Shown here: positions 35,508 through 43,970 of the stretch, in pieces | Layout: each line of letters opens with the position of its first letter | Numbering within the stretch: the stretch's first letter is position 1 | Position numbers and translations under genes: made by a program | Notes under the pieces: generated by a model | Told to the model about the DNA's origin: nothing | The model's database searches: none | What the model saw: the letters and a program-made list of their open reading frames with translations, nothing else | NCBI RefSeq assembly: GCF_007997285.1 | Contig: NZ_VORX01000002.1 | Span: forward strand, 656,919-720,918 | Length of the DNA stretch: 64,000 bases | Reading direction: 5' to 3' | Source: Gelidibacter salicanalis | GTDB taxonomy: Bacteria; Bacteroidota; Bacteroidia; Flavobacteriales; Flavobacteriaceae

Positions 35508-36583
35508 ATATTGAGTTTGGGCCTATCAGCTAAAGTCTGATTAAGAAATATCTGAAGTTTTTCTATAAAATAAGAAGGTTTAAAGGACTTATAAAGTGAG
35601 AGCGCCTCACGCTTCATTTCCTTGTCTGCCTTCCCAGCATACAATGCTGGCGCATAAGTCTTCAAATGCACGTTTACATGATTACTATTTTCCACAGCAC
35701 CCCAAGTTTCCGTATCTATCCACGGTGAGAAGATGGCAAAAGTTTTAATTCCCAAGGCTTTGGCCATATTGATCGCGCCGCCCTCATTGCCAATTAAAGC
35801 ATCACAATGAGACGTAATCGCTAAAAACCCTCTCAGATCTTTGGCAAAAACATCAAAGTGGATGTTTTTCTGATGTTCCGGTTTACATAATTCGTAAATA
35901 GCCCGTGCTTCCGTGGCCTGATTAGGGATATAGTTGAATAAAACTTGACCTTTAGTCGTTTTAATGACGCTATCTATGACTTTAGCCATATATTTAAATG
36001 GATAGGTTTTATTGACGCCACTTCCCAGGACGCTAATCATGTACAAAGGTTGATCTAGATGAATGCCGTTACGCTCTAAAATAGAAGCGCTGTTGGCGAT
36101 TTCTTGGTTAGTCAAGTATATTTTCGGGGTTGCGTTTGTTTGATGAATTTCTAAAGGTTCTAGGAGTTGAAGTCGGTGTTCCACGGCTAAGCCGTCCGTT
36201 GAAGTCGCAGTGGGCTTTCTTTTAATGTTATGCGTATAGAGCGCTGAGGTATAAGATTTGTAATAGGATATCTTTGTTTTTGCTCCAGAAAATAGGCTAA
36301 TGATATTGCTCGATAATTTCGAATACACATCAATAACCACATCATAATGCTCCCGTCTAATGGATTTCGCAAGTTTTAAGAGCGCCAATTTACTCGACTC
36401 ATGTTCCTTCGTAAAAAAAACAATAGTATCAATGAAGGGATTGTGTTCAACAACAGAAAAGGTGTGGGTATTGATCAGGTAATGAAGTTCGGCATTAGGA
36501 TGCTGGGCTTTAAGGGCCTCAAACAACATACTCGATGTCAACACATCGCCAATCATTTTCTGTTGTATGATTAAAATTTTCAT
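35504..36583 (-). CDS. Glycosyltransferase, GT9 family (heptosyltransferase-like)
   Basis: A 359-residue member of the ADP-heptose:LPS heptosyltransferase family. Typical features are the start MKILIIQQKMIGDVLTSSMLFEAL, the C-terminal donor-site motif DALIGNEGGAINMAKALGIKTFAIFSPW, and two Rossmann domains. It probably transfers heptose or a related sugar to the LPS inner core. It starts one base after the dapD stop and overlaps the GT2 gene by 4 bp. Confidence 0.9.
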   Translation of the reverse strand: MKILIIQQKMIGDVLTSSMLFEALKAQHPNAELHYLINTHTFSVVEHNPFIDTIVFFTKEHESSKLALLKLAKSIRREHYDVVIDVYSKLSSNIISLFSGAKTKISYYKSYTSALYTHNIKRKPTATSTDGLAVEHRLQLLEPLEIHQTNATPKIYLTNQEIANSASILERNGIHLDQPLYMISVLGSGVNKTYPFKYMAKVIDSVIKTTKGQVLFNYIPNQATEARAIYELCKPEHQKNIHFDVFAKDLRGFLAITSHCDALIGNEGGAINMAKALGIKTFAIFSPWIDTETWGAVENSNHVNVHLKTYAPALYAGKADKEMKREALSLYKSFKPSYFIEKLQIFLNQTLADRPKLNI

Positions 36584-37399
36584 TTAAACGGCCACGTTAT
36601 ATTCGCGCAAAGCATCATTTAAGGACGTTTTTTTATTGGTGCTTTCCTTGCGTTTCCCGATTATCAGGGCGCAGGGCACATTAAAGGTTCCGGCAGGAAA
36701 TTCTTTAGCATAACTCCCAGGAATAACTACGGATCGTGCAGGTACGACACCTTTCATTTCCACAGGTTCATCGCCAGTAACATCAATAATTTTTGTGGAA
36801 GCAGTCAAACACACATTCGCACCCAGTACCGCTTCCTTTTCTACTCTTACACCTTCAACAACAATACATCTGCTGCCAATAAACGCGTTGTCTTCAATGA
36901 TTACGGGAGCTGCTTGTAAAGGTTCCAATACGCCGCCAATTCCTACGCCGCCAGATAAATGCACATTTTTTCCAATCTGGGCACAACTGCCCACAGTGGC
37001 CCACGTGTCTACCATGGTGCCTTCATCTACATAGGCGCCAATATTAACGTAACTTGGCATCAGTATCGTACCCTTGCTAATGTAAGCGCCGTGTCTCGCT
37101 ACCGCTGGTGGCACTACGCGGATACCTTTATCAGCATAGCCTTTCTTTAATGGGATTTTATCATGGTATTCAAAAATACCAACTTCAAATGTTTCCATTT
37201 TTTGAATCGGGAAATAAAGCACTACCGCTTTTTTTATCCATTCATTTACTTGCCACCCATCCTCAGTAGGTTCAGCAACTCTTAAAGTGCCATCATCTAA
37301 TAAATCGATAACACTTTTAATACTTTCAATAGTGACTTTATCAGAAAGTAATTCGCGATTTTCCCAAGCATTCTCTATATTTTGTTGCAATTGTTCCAT
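36584..37399 (-). CDS. dapD: 2,3,4,5-tetrahydropyridine-2,6-dicarboxylate N-succinyltransferase
   Basis: A 271-residue trimeric left-handed beta-helix enzyme of the succinylase branch of lysine/diaminopimelate synthesis. The hexapeptide repeats run through residues 100-200, with ARHGAYISKGTILMPSYVNIGAYVDEGTMVDTWATVGSCAQIG and VGIGGVLEPLQAAPVIIEDNAFIGSRC as strong signatures. It precedes the glycosyltransferase genes without a gap, so envelope sugar genes may be transcribed with it. Confidence 0.96.
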   Translation of the reverse strand: MEQLQQNIENAWENRELLSDKVTIESIKSVIDLLDDGTLRVAEPTEDGWQVNEWIKKAVVLYFPIQKMETFEVGIFEYHDKIPLKKGYADKGIRVVPPAVARHGAYISKGTILMPSYVNIGAYVDEGTMVDTWATVGSCAQIGKNVHLSGGVGIGGVLEPLQAAPVIIEDNAFIGSRCIVVEGVRVEKEAVLGANVCLTASTKIIDVTGDEPVEMKGVVPARSVVIPGSYAKEFPAGTFNVPCALIIGKRKESTNKKTSLNDALREYNVAV

Positions 37400-37417
37400 G
37401 TCTAAATTTTAGTTCAC

Positions 37418-37425
37418 ACAAATAT
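37418..37425 (-). promoter_or_regulatory. -7 box of dapD
   Basis: Reads TATATTTG on the minus strand, 18 bp before the dapD start. Confidence 0.55.
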
Positions 37426-37517
37426 AAACCTATAATTCATTATGAAAAATATTGTGGAGTATTGATTTTTAAGATGCGCTAATCAACATTAGAGATCTGT
37501 AATTATGCTGCAATCGC

Positions 37518-37548
37518 TTGAGTTAGACTTTAAATAATGGTAACTTTG
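37518..37548 (+). promoter_or_regulatory. Promoter of ruvX
   Basis: TTG at 37518-37520, a 20-bp spacer, and TAACTTTG at 37541-37548: the complete Bacteroidota consensus, about 45 bp before the ATG. Confidence 0.65.
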
Positions 37549-37594
37549 TGGTGACTAACAAATTAAAAGACTCCTAGGTTTCAGGAGAAGTAAT

Positions 37595-38005
37595 ATGGCA
37601 AGAATTTTAGCAATAGATTATGGCACAAAACGCACAGGCATTGCGGTTACCGATGAACTTCAAATCATCGCTTCCGGCTTAACCACCGTGGCCACCAAGG
37701 AGCTGATACCGTTTTTGAAAGAGTACATTGCTAAAGAACATGTCGAATTATTTTTGGTAGGAGAGCCGAAACAGATGAATAATGAGGTGTCTGAAAGTGA
37801 GGGGTCCATCCAATCTTTTTTAACCAAATTGACTAAAGCTATTCCTGCAATGCCGGTGAAACGTGTTGATGAGCGCTTTACCTCAAAAATGGCGGTGCAG
37901 ACTATGATCGATAGCGGACTTAAAAAAGGGCAACGTAAAAATAAAGCTTTGGTTGACGAAATTAGTGCGACCATAATCCTGCAAAGTTATTTGTACAATC
38001 AGTAA
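37595..38005 (+). CDS. ruvX: Putative Holliday junction resolvase / pre-16S rRNA nuclease
   Basis: A 136-residue YqgF-family RNase-H-fold nuclease. Catalytic acids are visible in ILAIDYGTKRTGIAVTD (Asp7), the mid-protein Glu in VDERFTS and the C-terminal LVDEISA. E. coli YqgF processes the 5' end of 16S rRNA, while resolvase activity is reported for others. It is followed by def. Confidence 0.93.
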   Translation: MARILAIDYGTKRTGIAVTDELQIIASGLTTVATKELIPFLKEYIAKEHVELFLVGEPKQMNNEVSESEGSIQSFLTKLTKAIPAMPVKRVDERFTSKMAVQTMIDSGLKKGQRKNKALVDEISATIILQSYLYNQ

Positions 38006-38056
38006 CTGCTGAGTAACAAATTTTATCGAAGTTTCTAAAATCCTAAATAAGTGTTG

Positions 38057-38064
38057 TATTTTTG
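38057..38064 (+). promoter_or_regulatory. -7 box of def
   Basis: TATTTTTG, 21 bp before the def ATG. No convincing -33 TTG at normal spacing. Confidence 0.45.
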
Positions 38065-38085
38065 CACTCTTAAATTTAAAGATCA

Positions 38086-38676
38086 ATGATTTTACCTATT
38101 GTGGCCTATGGCGATCCTGTTTTAAGAAAGGAAGGCGAACCAATTACTGCTGAGTATCCGAAACTAACAGAACTGATTGCCAATATGTATGAAACCATGT
38201 ATGATGCGTATGGCGTTGGTTTGGCTGCACCGCAAATAGGCTTGGCCATTCGTTTATTTGTGATGGATACGACTCCTTTTTCTGAAGATGAAGATTTAAA
38301 CGCAGATGAAAAAGCAGCGTTAGAAGGTTTTAAGCGCACGTTTATAAACGCTGAAATTCTTGAAGAAACTGGAGATGAATGGGCTTTTAATGAAGGCTGT
38401 CTGAGCATTCCTGAAGTAAGGGAAGATGTGTTTAGAAAACCAAAAATCAAGATCCAATATCAAGATGAGAATTTTAAAACCCATATTGAAGAATTTGAGG
38501 GCCTTGTTGCGAGAGTAATTCAGCATGAATATGATCATATTGACGGCATCTTATTTACAGATAAGCTGTCAACTTTAAAAAAGCGTTTAATCAAAAGTAG
38601 ATTGAATAATATCTCTAAAGGGAACATTAGCGTCGATTATAAGATGCGATTTCCGGCAATGAAAAAGAAACGTTAA
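38086..38676 (+). CDS. def: Peptide deformylase
   Basis: A 196-residue metalloenzyme that removes the N-formyl group from nascent proteins. All three motifs are present: GVGLAAPQIG, EGCLSIP with the metal-binding Cys, and QHEYDHIDG with both His ligands and the catalytic Glu. It has the acidic insert (SEDEDLNADEKAALEGF) seen in the longer forms of Bacteroidota. Confidence 0.97.
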   Translation: MILPIVAYGDPVLRKEGEPITAEYPKLTELIANMYETMYDAYGVGLAAPQIGLAIRLFVMDTTPFSEDEDLNADEKAALEGFKRTFINAEILEETGDEWAFNEGCLSIPEVREDVFRKPKIKIQYQDENFKTHIEEFEGLVARVIQHEYDHIDGILFTDKLSTLKKRLIKSRLNNISKGNISVDYKMRFPAMKKKR

Positions 38677-38703
38677 TTTTTTACAATCCTAAGGGCAAAG
38701 GTA

Positions 38704-38711
38704 TATATTTG
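38704..38711 (+). promoter_or_regulatory. -7 box of the DUF5606 gene
   Basis: TATATTTG, about 33 bp before the ATG at 38745. Confidence 0.5.
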
Positions 38712-38744
38712 TCTCCGTCAAAATAAAAAAAGCATATAAAGAAT

Positions 38745-39290
38745 ATGAGTTTAGATAAGATTTTATCCATTGCAGGGAAACCAGGGCTATATAAAATTGT
38801 AACCCAAACACGTAGCGGTTTTGTAGCAGAATCGTTGCTTGATAATAAGCGTATCACCGTTAACATTCACAGTAATGTGAGTGTTTTAAGCGAAATTGCG
38901 ATGTACACGCTAACTGAAGAAGTGCCTTTACGTGAGGTGTTTAAAAAGGTTCGTGAAAAGGAAGATGGCAAGCAAACAGCAATCAGTCATAAAGATTCTA
39001 AAGATAAACTTGAAGAATATTTCTTTGAAGTGTTACCTGATTATGATGAAGATCGTGTTTACCCAAGTGACATCAAGAAAGTGATCCAATGGTATAACAT
39101 CTTACAAGCTAATGATTTATTAGATGCACTAGATAAGGTGGATGAGGACAAATCTACAGCGGCAAAAGTTGAAGAGGCACAATCTAAAACTACCGCAAAG
39201 CCAAATGCTGCCGCTAAAAATGCAGGATCGAAGGCTTCTGCCACTAAAAAAGGTGGATCAACTAAAAACACTAGTGCTAGAAAAACTTAA
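38745..39290 (+). CDS. DUF5606 domain protein
   Basis: A 181-residue protein. Residues 1-130 match DUF5606: LDKILSIAGKPGLYKIVTQTRSGFVAESLLDNKR ... LSEIAMYTLTEEVPLREVF ... VLPDYDEDRVYPSDIKKVIQWYNIL. The last 50 residues are a low-complexity Ala/Lys/Thr/Ser tail, probably disordered and basic. The family is common in Bacteroidota next to def; its function is unknown. Confidence 0.88.
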   Translation: MSLDKILSIAGKPGLYKIVTQTRSGFVAESLLDNKRITVNIHSNVSVLSEIAMYTLTEEVPLREVFKKVREKEDGKQTAISHKDSKDKLEEYFFEVLPDYDEDRVYPSDIKKVIQWYNILQANDLLDALDKVDEDKSTAAKVEEAQSKTTAKPNAAAKNAGSKASATKKGGSTKNTSARKT

Positions 39291-39341
39291 ATAGAATTAA
39301 GATATTAGTAGCAAGAATTAAGATTGATTCTCTATAATTTA

Positions 39342-39374
39342 AAACCCACGTTTTCTTTCGAAGATTGTGGGTTT
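39342..39374 (+). terminator. Probable terminator after the DUF5606 gene
   Basis: AAACCCAC pairs perfectly with GTGGGTTT around a 17-base loop, followed by a T-rich stretch. The palindromic arms could also serve the minus strand. Confidence 0.6.
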
Positions 39375-39437
39375 ATTTGTTTTTAGAATCTTTTAAACAA
39401 AATTGTATTCTAGACTCCTAAAGCGGAGTGGTGCTGA

Positions 39438-39474
39438 TATGGGATGCCTCCTATACGGCGGAATGGCAAAACCA
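39438..39474. repeat. REP-like sequence, copy 1
   Basis: TATGGGATGCCTCC followed by a GCGGAATGGCAAAA stretch. It forms an imperfect palindrome and matches copy 2 about 120 bp on, with a few substitutions and one indel. Confidence 0.5.
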
Positions 39475-39559
39475 TAAAGTCGATAGTGAATGACATTAAT
39501 TTTTGTCATGTCGCATGTAATGAGACATCACATCATCTTTTTATCTTAGAGCCATCTTT

Positions 39560-39596
39560 GTTATGGGATTCCTCCGAACGTCAGAATGACAAATTG
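39560..39596. repeat. REP-like sequence, copy 2
   Basis: TATGGGATTCCTCC followed by GTCAGAATGACAAA. Related to the sequence at 39438-39474 and to the GGATTCCTCC...GGAATGAC type of extragenic palindromes common in bacteria. The rest of the 470-bp gene-free stretch between the DUF5606 gene and mazG shows nothing else that I can support. Confidence 0.5.
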
Positions 39597-39735
39597 GAAT
39601 GGAATGTAAGGGCTTATAAATCTCCAACTGTTGGAATTCAACCCAATGTATACCTAATCTCAAAATCCCACAACAATTGTTTTTGATCCCTGAATCTTAT
39701 TCTACTATTTAATTCGCGAGCAGTACCGATTTTCG

Positions 39736-39743
39736 TAATTTTG
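39736..39743 (+). promoter_or_regulatory. -7 box of mazG
   Basis: TAATTTTG overlaps a possible TTG codon at 39741. This places transcription start close to the ATG at 39765 and rules against the upstream TTG start. Confidence 0.55.
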
Positions 39744-39764
39744 AAATCTATAAAAAAGCACCAT

Positions 39765-40541
39765 ATGACACGCAGACAAGAACAACTACTAGCCTTTGAC
39801 CGATTGCTGACTATTATGGACGAATTGCGCGAGCAATGCCCATGGGATAAGAAACAAACTATGGAAACGCTCAGGCATTTGACTATAGAAGAGGTTTATG
39901 AGCTAGGGGATGCCATTTTAGATAAAGATCTTGATGAAGTTAAAAAGGAGCTGGGAGATGTGCTCTTACACATTGTTTTTTATGCGCGCATAGCTAGTGA
40001 ACATAAGGCTTTTGATATAGCTGACGTCTGCGTGAGCATTTGTGATAAGTTAGTGGAGCGACACCCGCATATTTATGGCGACGTAAAGGTCGAAAATGAG
40101 GAGGACGTGAAACGCAACTGGGAGCAGATTAAACTCAAGGAAAAAGGTAAGACGAGTGTGCTGCAGGGTGTGCCCAAAAGCTTGCCGGCCATGGTAAAGG
40201 CCAATCGCATTCAAGATAAAGTAGCTGGGGTTGGTTTTGATTGGGAACATCCTGAACAAGTGTACGAGAAAGTAGAGGAGGAGCTGGCTGAATTAAAAGT
40301 GGAGGTTGCCAAGGGCGATGCTGATAAAATGGAAAGTGAGTTGGGCGATGTTTTGTTCTCAATCATTAATTATGCGCGATTTTTAAAAATAAATCCTGAA
40401 AATGCCTTAGAACGTACCAACAAAAAATTCATCAAGAGATTTCAGTATTTGGAGGTTAAGTCGCGGGAAATCAACGTTCCTTTATCAGAGATGACTTTGG
40501 ATGAAATGGATGTTTTTTGGGAAGAAGCAAAAAAAGTTTAA
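39765..40541 (+). CDS. mazG: Nucleoside triphosphate pyrophosphohydrolase MazG
   Basis: A 258-residue house-cleaning enzyme hydrolysing (d)NTPs to monophosphate and pyrophosphate. It has the duplicated MazG layout: CPWDKKQTMETLRHLTIEEVYELGDAI and KELGDVLLHIVFYARIA in the first half, and VEEELAELKVEVAK ... ESELGDVLFSIINYARFL in the second, each with the ExxE...ExxD metal-site pattern. The start is ATG 39765; an upstream TTG lies in the promoter box. Confidence 0.95.
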   Translation: MTRRQEQLLAFDRLLTIMDELREQCPWDKKQTMETLRHLTIEEVYELGDAILDKDLDEVKKELGDVLLHIVFYARIASEHKAFDIADVCVSICDKLVERHPHIYGDVKVENEEDVKRNWEQIKLKEKGKTSVLQGVPKSLPAMVKANRIQDKVAGVGFDWEHPEQVYEKVEEELAELKVEVAKGDADKMESELGDVLFSIINYARFLKINPENALERTNKKFIKRFQYLEVKSREINVPLSEMTLDEMDVFWEEAKKV

Positions 40542-40691
40542 TTTTTTTTGCAAACCCGTAATCCAAGACCGTCTTACGCTCGTATATATTTTATAATGGA
40601 ACTTTCTTAGTTTCATAATCATAAGTAGGTAGTCTTAGTTATATTTTAAGCGGTATTAATTAAGATTAAAAATTTAGTTTAGTTAGGGGTC

Positions 40692-40730
40692 AAAATCCTA
40701 TCTGTGTAAACAGATAGGATTTGATTTTTT
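40692..40730 (+). terminator. Terminator downstream of mazG
   Basis: ATCCTATCTG (40695-40704) pairs perfectly with CAGATAGGAT (40711-40720), followed after TTGA by six T. It lies about 150 bp after the mazG stop. Confidence 0.75.
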
Positions 40731-40766
40731 AAGACCTTTCGTATTTTAAAATTCACAAATGTCCAT

Positions 40767-40808
40767 AAAAAAGTCCCAATTTTTCTAAGTGAAAAATTGG
40801 GACTTTTT
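40767..40808. terminator. Strong bidirectional terminator before MITE copy C
   Basis: An 18-bp perfect stem: A-tract plus GTCCCAATTTTTC (from 40773) pairs with GAAAAATTGGGAC plus T-tract (to 40808) around TAAGT. It sits between mazG and the convergent DUF349 gene; MITE copy C lies between it and the DUF349 stop. Confidence 0.85.
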
Positions 40809-40821
40809 AGTTATTTGAAAT

Positions 40822-41044
40822 CATTAGTGTCCGATAAAAATAAACAATAAATAAACAAACTCATTTAAAGCAAGGGACATTAGAAGATTTCCGAAATGAG
40901 ACCTTGCATTTTAGAAACTGTTTCTACCGAGAGGAAATGTGCTATTTTAATTTAAATGATCGTTGTTTGTCAGTTAGTTGCAAACAAGTCTTAATTCTTT
41001 ATTCTAACAGCGCAGCGGTCTTGATTCTTTATCAGACAACAATG
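40822..41044 (+). mobile_element. MITE-like element, copy C (223 bp)
   Basis: Exactly the same length as copies A and B, and by eye 9 differences from copy B. The left core TGTCCGATAAA is intact; the right core has one substitution (TTTATCAGACA). Flanks ATTTGAAAT and AATTGACAA agree at only 6 of 9 positions, so this is either an older insertion or one whose flank has been altered. It ends 16 bp from the stop of the DUF349 gene. Confidence 0.85.
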
Positions 41045-41060
41045 AATTGACAAGTTATGG

Positions 41061-43118
41061 TTAATACAATTCTTTCAGTTTTTTAAATTTCTCTTCCCAA
41101 ACCGCCAGATTTTCCTTGTGGTTCTCAATGTTGTTTAAAACATCTTTCACCAATGGATTGGTCTTGTCAATATTTGAGAAAAATTGAAGATTGTTTTCCA
41201 ACTGGTTGATTTCCCCACGGACTTCATCAATTTTTTTACGGATAAAATGGTGTTCGTTATCTAATAATCGCGTGTCGTCCGGTTGAGAAAGATGTTCCAA
41301 TTTGTTTTCAAACTTGATCATTTCAACTTCTGACTTATCTAATTTTAAATCATTGAACAAACCATCCAAGGTTTTATTGAATTTTCCTTCAATAAAGCGC
41401 TTGTTCTGTGGCACTGGACCTAAGGCATTCCACTCTTCAGTTTTTTGCTTAATCATCTCCAAATCCGCTTCAGGAGTTCCACTTAACTGCAGATCTTTAA
41501 GCTCATCAAGCATTTTCGTCTTCTTGTCAAAAGCTTCAACCTGACCTTTATTGGCCGCATTGCGTTCTGCATTCAGCTTGTCAAAATAATGATTACAAGC
41601 GGCTTTAAAGCGCTTCCAAATCTTGTCACTATCTTTTCTTGGCACATGACCAATGGCCTTCCATTCATTCTGAATTTTCTTCATCAAAGGGGTCACGGTG
41701 TCAAAATCGTCGCTGTCCTTGTGGTCTTCTGCTGTTTGGATCAATTCCAATTTCTTTTGTAAATTGGTGTATTGATCTTTTTTTAGGCCTTTATAGAAGG
41801 AATTTTTCTTTTTATTAAAGGTTCTAACTGCGCTTTTAAATTTAGCCCAAGTGGCTTCATTTACCTTAATCGGAACTTTACCGGCATTAAAAAACTCTTT
41901 GCGTAAGTCTTCTATTACCTTAATTTTATTTTGCCATGCCTGGTGAGAACTCAAGTCATCTTGTGCAATGGCTTCAATTTTGGCAATAATGGCTTCTTTT
42001 TTCTCCAAATTCGCTTCATGCGCTTTGTCGACATCAACATAATACGCTTGTCTCTTATCATGAATAGTTTTGGTAGCATTGCTAAAACGTTCCCAAATAG
42101 CCTCACGGTGTTCTTTATCTACAGGACCTAAGTCTTCTTTCCACATTTTATGAAGTACCTGTAATTCTCTAAACGCTCTATTCGAATTGTCATCTTGTGC
42201 TAATTCCTCAGCACGATCAATGATTTTCAATTTCTGATCGAGATTGTGTTTAAAGTCCATATCGCGCAAATCGCGATTAAGATGTAAAAAGTCATAGAAA
42301 ATCTCCACATGATGGTGGTAAGTGTTCCATGCATTATTGTATTTATCTCTAGGAATTGGACCAGCAATGCGCCATTCTTCCTGTAGATCTTTGAAGTGTT
42401 TATAAGTCGTGTTGATGTTTTCTTCAACATTGATCAGTCCTTTTATGTCTTCAATAATGCGCAATCTGTTCTCTAAATTCGATTTCAGATTGGTCTCTAA
42501 AGTCTTATAATAGGCGGTCAGGCTGTTTTTATAGTCTTTATAAAGCGCATTGAAGCGCTTTTTTAACGGACTGGAGTAAAAGAAATCAATCTCGCTGCCC
42601 CCTTCGCTGATAAATTCTTCTTTCTTTTCTTCAAGAATTTCTGAAAACTTTGAGTTAAACTCCGTTTTAATCTCCTCAATATGAGATTTTATGGTTTGTA
42701 CTTTTTTGCTTTTCAGTAAACCTTCAAATTCATCTACCAACTGTTCCATAGTCATCGCATGGTAGTCCTTTTCTTCTAAGGAATGACGCTCAACATTGCC
42801 TTCATCTTCAGCATCTTCAGCATTAGACTCCTCAATTTCATCGACGTGCGCATCTTTCTTTTGGACAGGTGCCTCGTATGAAGTTTTAGGGATTGCAGTT
42901 TCCGACTCAATAGGAGTTTCGGCGTTTTCTACCGTCTCTTGGGATGCATCGCTTACAGGTTGTTCTTCAACAGGATTTGAAGATTCAGGCTCCTCTGTTG
43001 AAGAGGTGTCGTTTTTGATAGTGTTTTGGTTTTCAGTTCCTGTGTGATCAGTAGTGATAGCCTCTCCTTTTAATTCCTCGTTTCCATCTGCACTGGGCAG
43101 GTTATCTTTCTCTGACAT
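41061..43118 (-). CDS. DUF349 repeat protein
   Basis: A 685-residue cytosolic protein. The first 125 residues are acidic and low in complexity (Glu, Asp, Ser, Thr). The rest is made of about six DUF349 repeats of 70 residues, each with a pattern like LQEEWRIAGPIPRDKYNNAWNTYHHHVEIFYD, then a helical C-terminus with coiled-coil character. The family is widespread in Bacteroidota; its role is not established. Confidence 0.9.
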   Translation of the reverse strand: MSEKDNLPSADGNEELKGEAITTDHTGTENQNTIKNDTSSTEEPESSNPVEEQPVSDASQETVENAETPIESETAIPKTSYEAPVQKKDAHVDEIEESNAEDAEDEGNVERHSLEEKDYHAMTMEQLVDEFEGLLKSKKVQTIKSHIEEIKTEFNSKFSEILEEKKEEFISEGGSEIDFFYSSPLKKRFNALYKDYKNSLTAYYKTLETNLKSNLENRLRIIEDIKGLINVEENINTTYKHFKDLQEEWRIAGPIPRDKYNNAWNTYHHHVEIFYDFLHLNRDLRDMDFKHNLDQKLKIIDRAEELAQDDNSNRAFRELQVLHKMWKEDLGPVDKEHREAIWERFSNATKTIHDKRQAYYVDVDKAHEANLEKKEAIIAKIEAIAQDDLSSHQAWQNKIKVIEDLRKEFFNAGKVPIKVNEATWAKFKSAVRTFNKKKNSFYKGLKKDQYTNLQKKLELIQTAEDHKDSDDFDTVTPLMKKIQNEWKAIGHVPRKDSDKIWKRFKAACNHYFDKLNAERNAANKGQVEAFDKKTKMLDELKDLQLSGTPEADLEMIKQKTEEWNALGPVPQNKRFIEGKFNKTLDGLFNDLKLDKSEVEMIKFENKLEHLSQPDDTRLLDNEHHFIRKKIDEVRGEINQLENNLQFFSNIDKTNPLVKDVLNNIENHKENLAVWEEKFKKLKELY

Positions 43119-43214
43119 TGTCGTAATGATTAAAGTTTATGCTGTTGTTAAAAAGTAAATATACTAACTAGCCCTTAGATTACAAAAGAGAAACTTGATT
43201 TTAGGCTATTTAGC

Positions 43215-43970
43215 TTATTTGTTCCAAATTTGCCATGCTTTCTCCGCCTGATACTCCAGCATCTTGGCGCCATTGCACGTGGTTGCACCCTTAATTTCTC
43301 CACAGATTAAAAATTTAGTTTGAATAGGATTATATATAAGATCGAATAGTAAATGGTCCTTGGTGATGCCGTCATATGGAATATCCGGGCATTGATTCAC
43401 ATTAGGATGCGTGCCCACCGGTGTACAATTGATGATGAGGGTGTGACTGGTTATAATAGCGTCGGTCAAATCCGTGTATATATACTTTGCTTTTATATGA
43501 GGTGTTCTAGAAACATACGCAAAACTAATCCCAAGTTTTTGTAATGCGTAGGCAATTGCTTTAGAAGCGCCGCCCGTGCCCAAAATTAAGGCGTTCTTAT
43601 GATGGGGTTTTAAAAAAGGTGCGATCGATTTTTTAAATCCATAATAATCTGTATTATATCCCTTTGTTTGTCCAGAGACCAAGAATTTGATAGTATTGAC
43701 GGCACCAATCTCAGAAGCCGTTTTATGAAGTTTATCTATAAACGGGATGACTTGCTCTTTGTAGGGAATTGTAACGTTTAAACCTCTCAAATCATCCTGC
43801 ATCAGAATTTCCGGAAATTCCGCTATGCTCTCAATATCAAAATTCACGTAAGCATAAGGCAACTGCTCTTTTTCAAACTTGGCCGTAAAATGGGCTCTTG
43901 AAAATGAGTAATCGATATTTTTGCCGACAAGCCCAAATTTAGGCCTTGACTTTTCTTGTTTTGTGTCCAT
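43215..43970 (-). CDS. aroE: Shikimate dehydrogenase
   Basis: A 251-residue NADPH enzyme reducing 3-dehydroshikimate in aromatic amino-acid synthesis. Substrate-site motifs: DYSFSRAHF, GLNVTIPYKE with the catalytic Lys, GAVNTIKF, YNTDYYGF; cofactor motif LGTGGASKAIAYAL. It overlaps the upstream DUF368 gene by 32 bp, so translational coupling is expected. Confidence 0.95.
   Translation of the reverse strand: MDTKQEKSRPKFGLVGKNIDYSFSRAHFTAKFEKEQLPYAYVNFDIESIAEFPEILMQDDLRGLNVTIPYKEQVIPFIDKLHKTASEIGAVNTIKFLVSGQTKGYNTDYYGFKKSIAPFLKPHHKNALILGTGGASKAIAYALQKLGISFAYVSRTPHIKAKYIYTDLTDAIITSHTLIINCTPVGTHPNVNQCPDIPYDGITKDHLLFDLIYNPIQTKFLICGEIKGATTCNGAKMLEYQAEKAWQIWNK

Noticed and set aside
39444..39686. 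An 80-codon open frame between the DUF5606 gene and mazG
   Set aside because: It runs across the two REP-like sequences, has no recognisable protein features and no promoter or conserved start; most likely chance.
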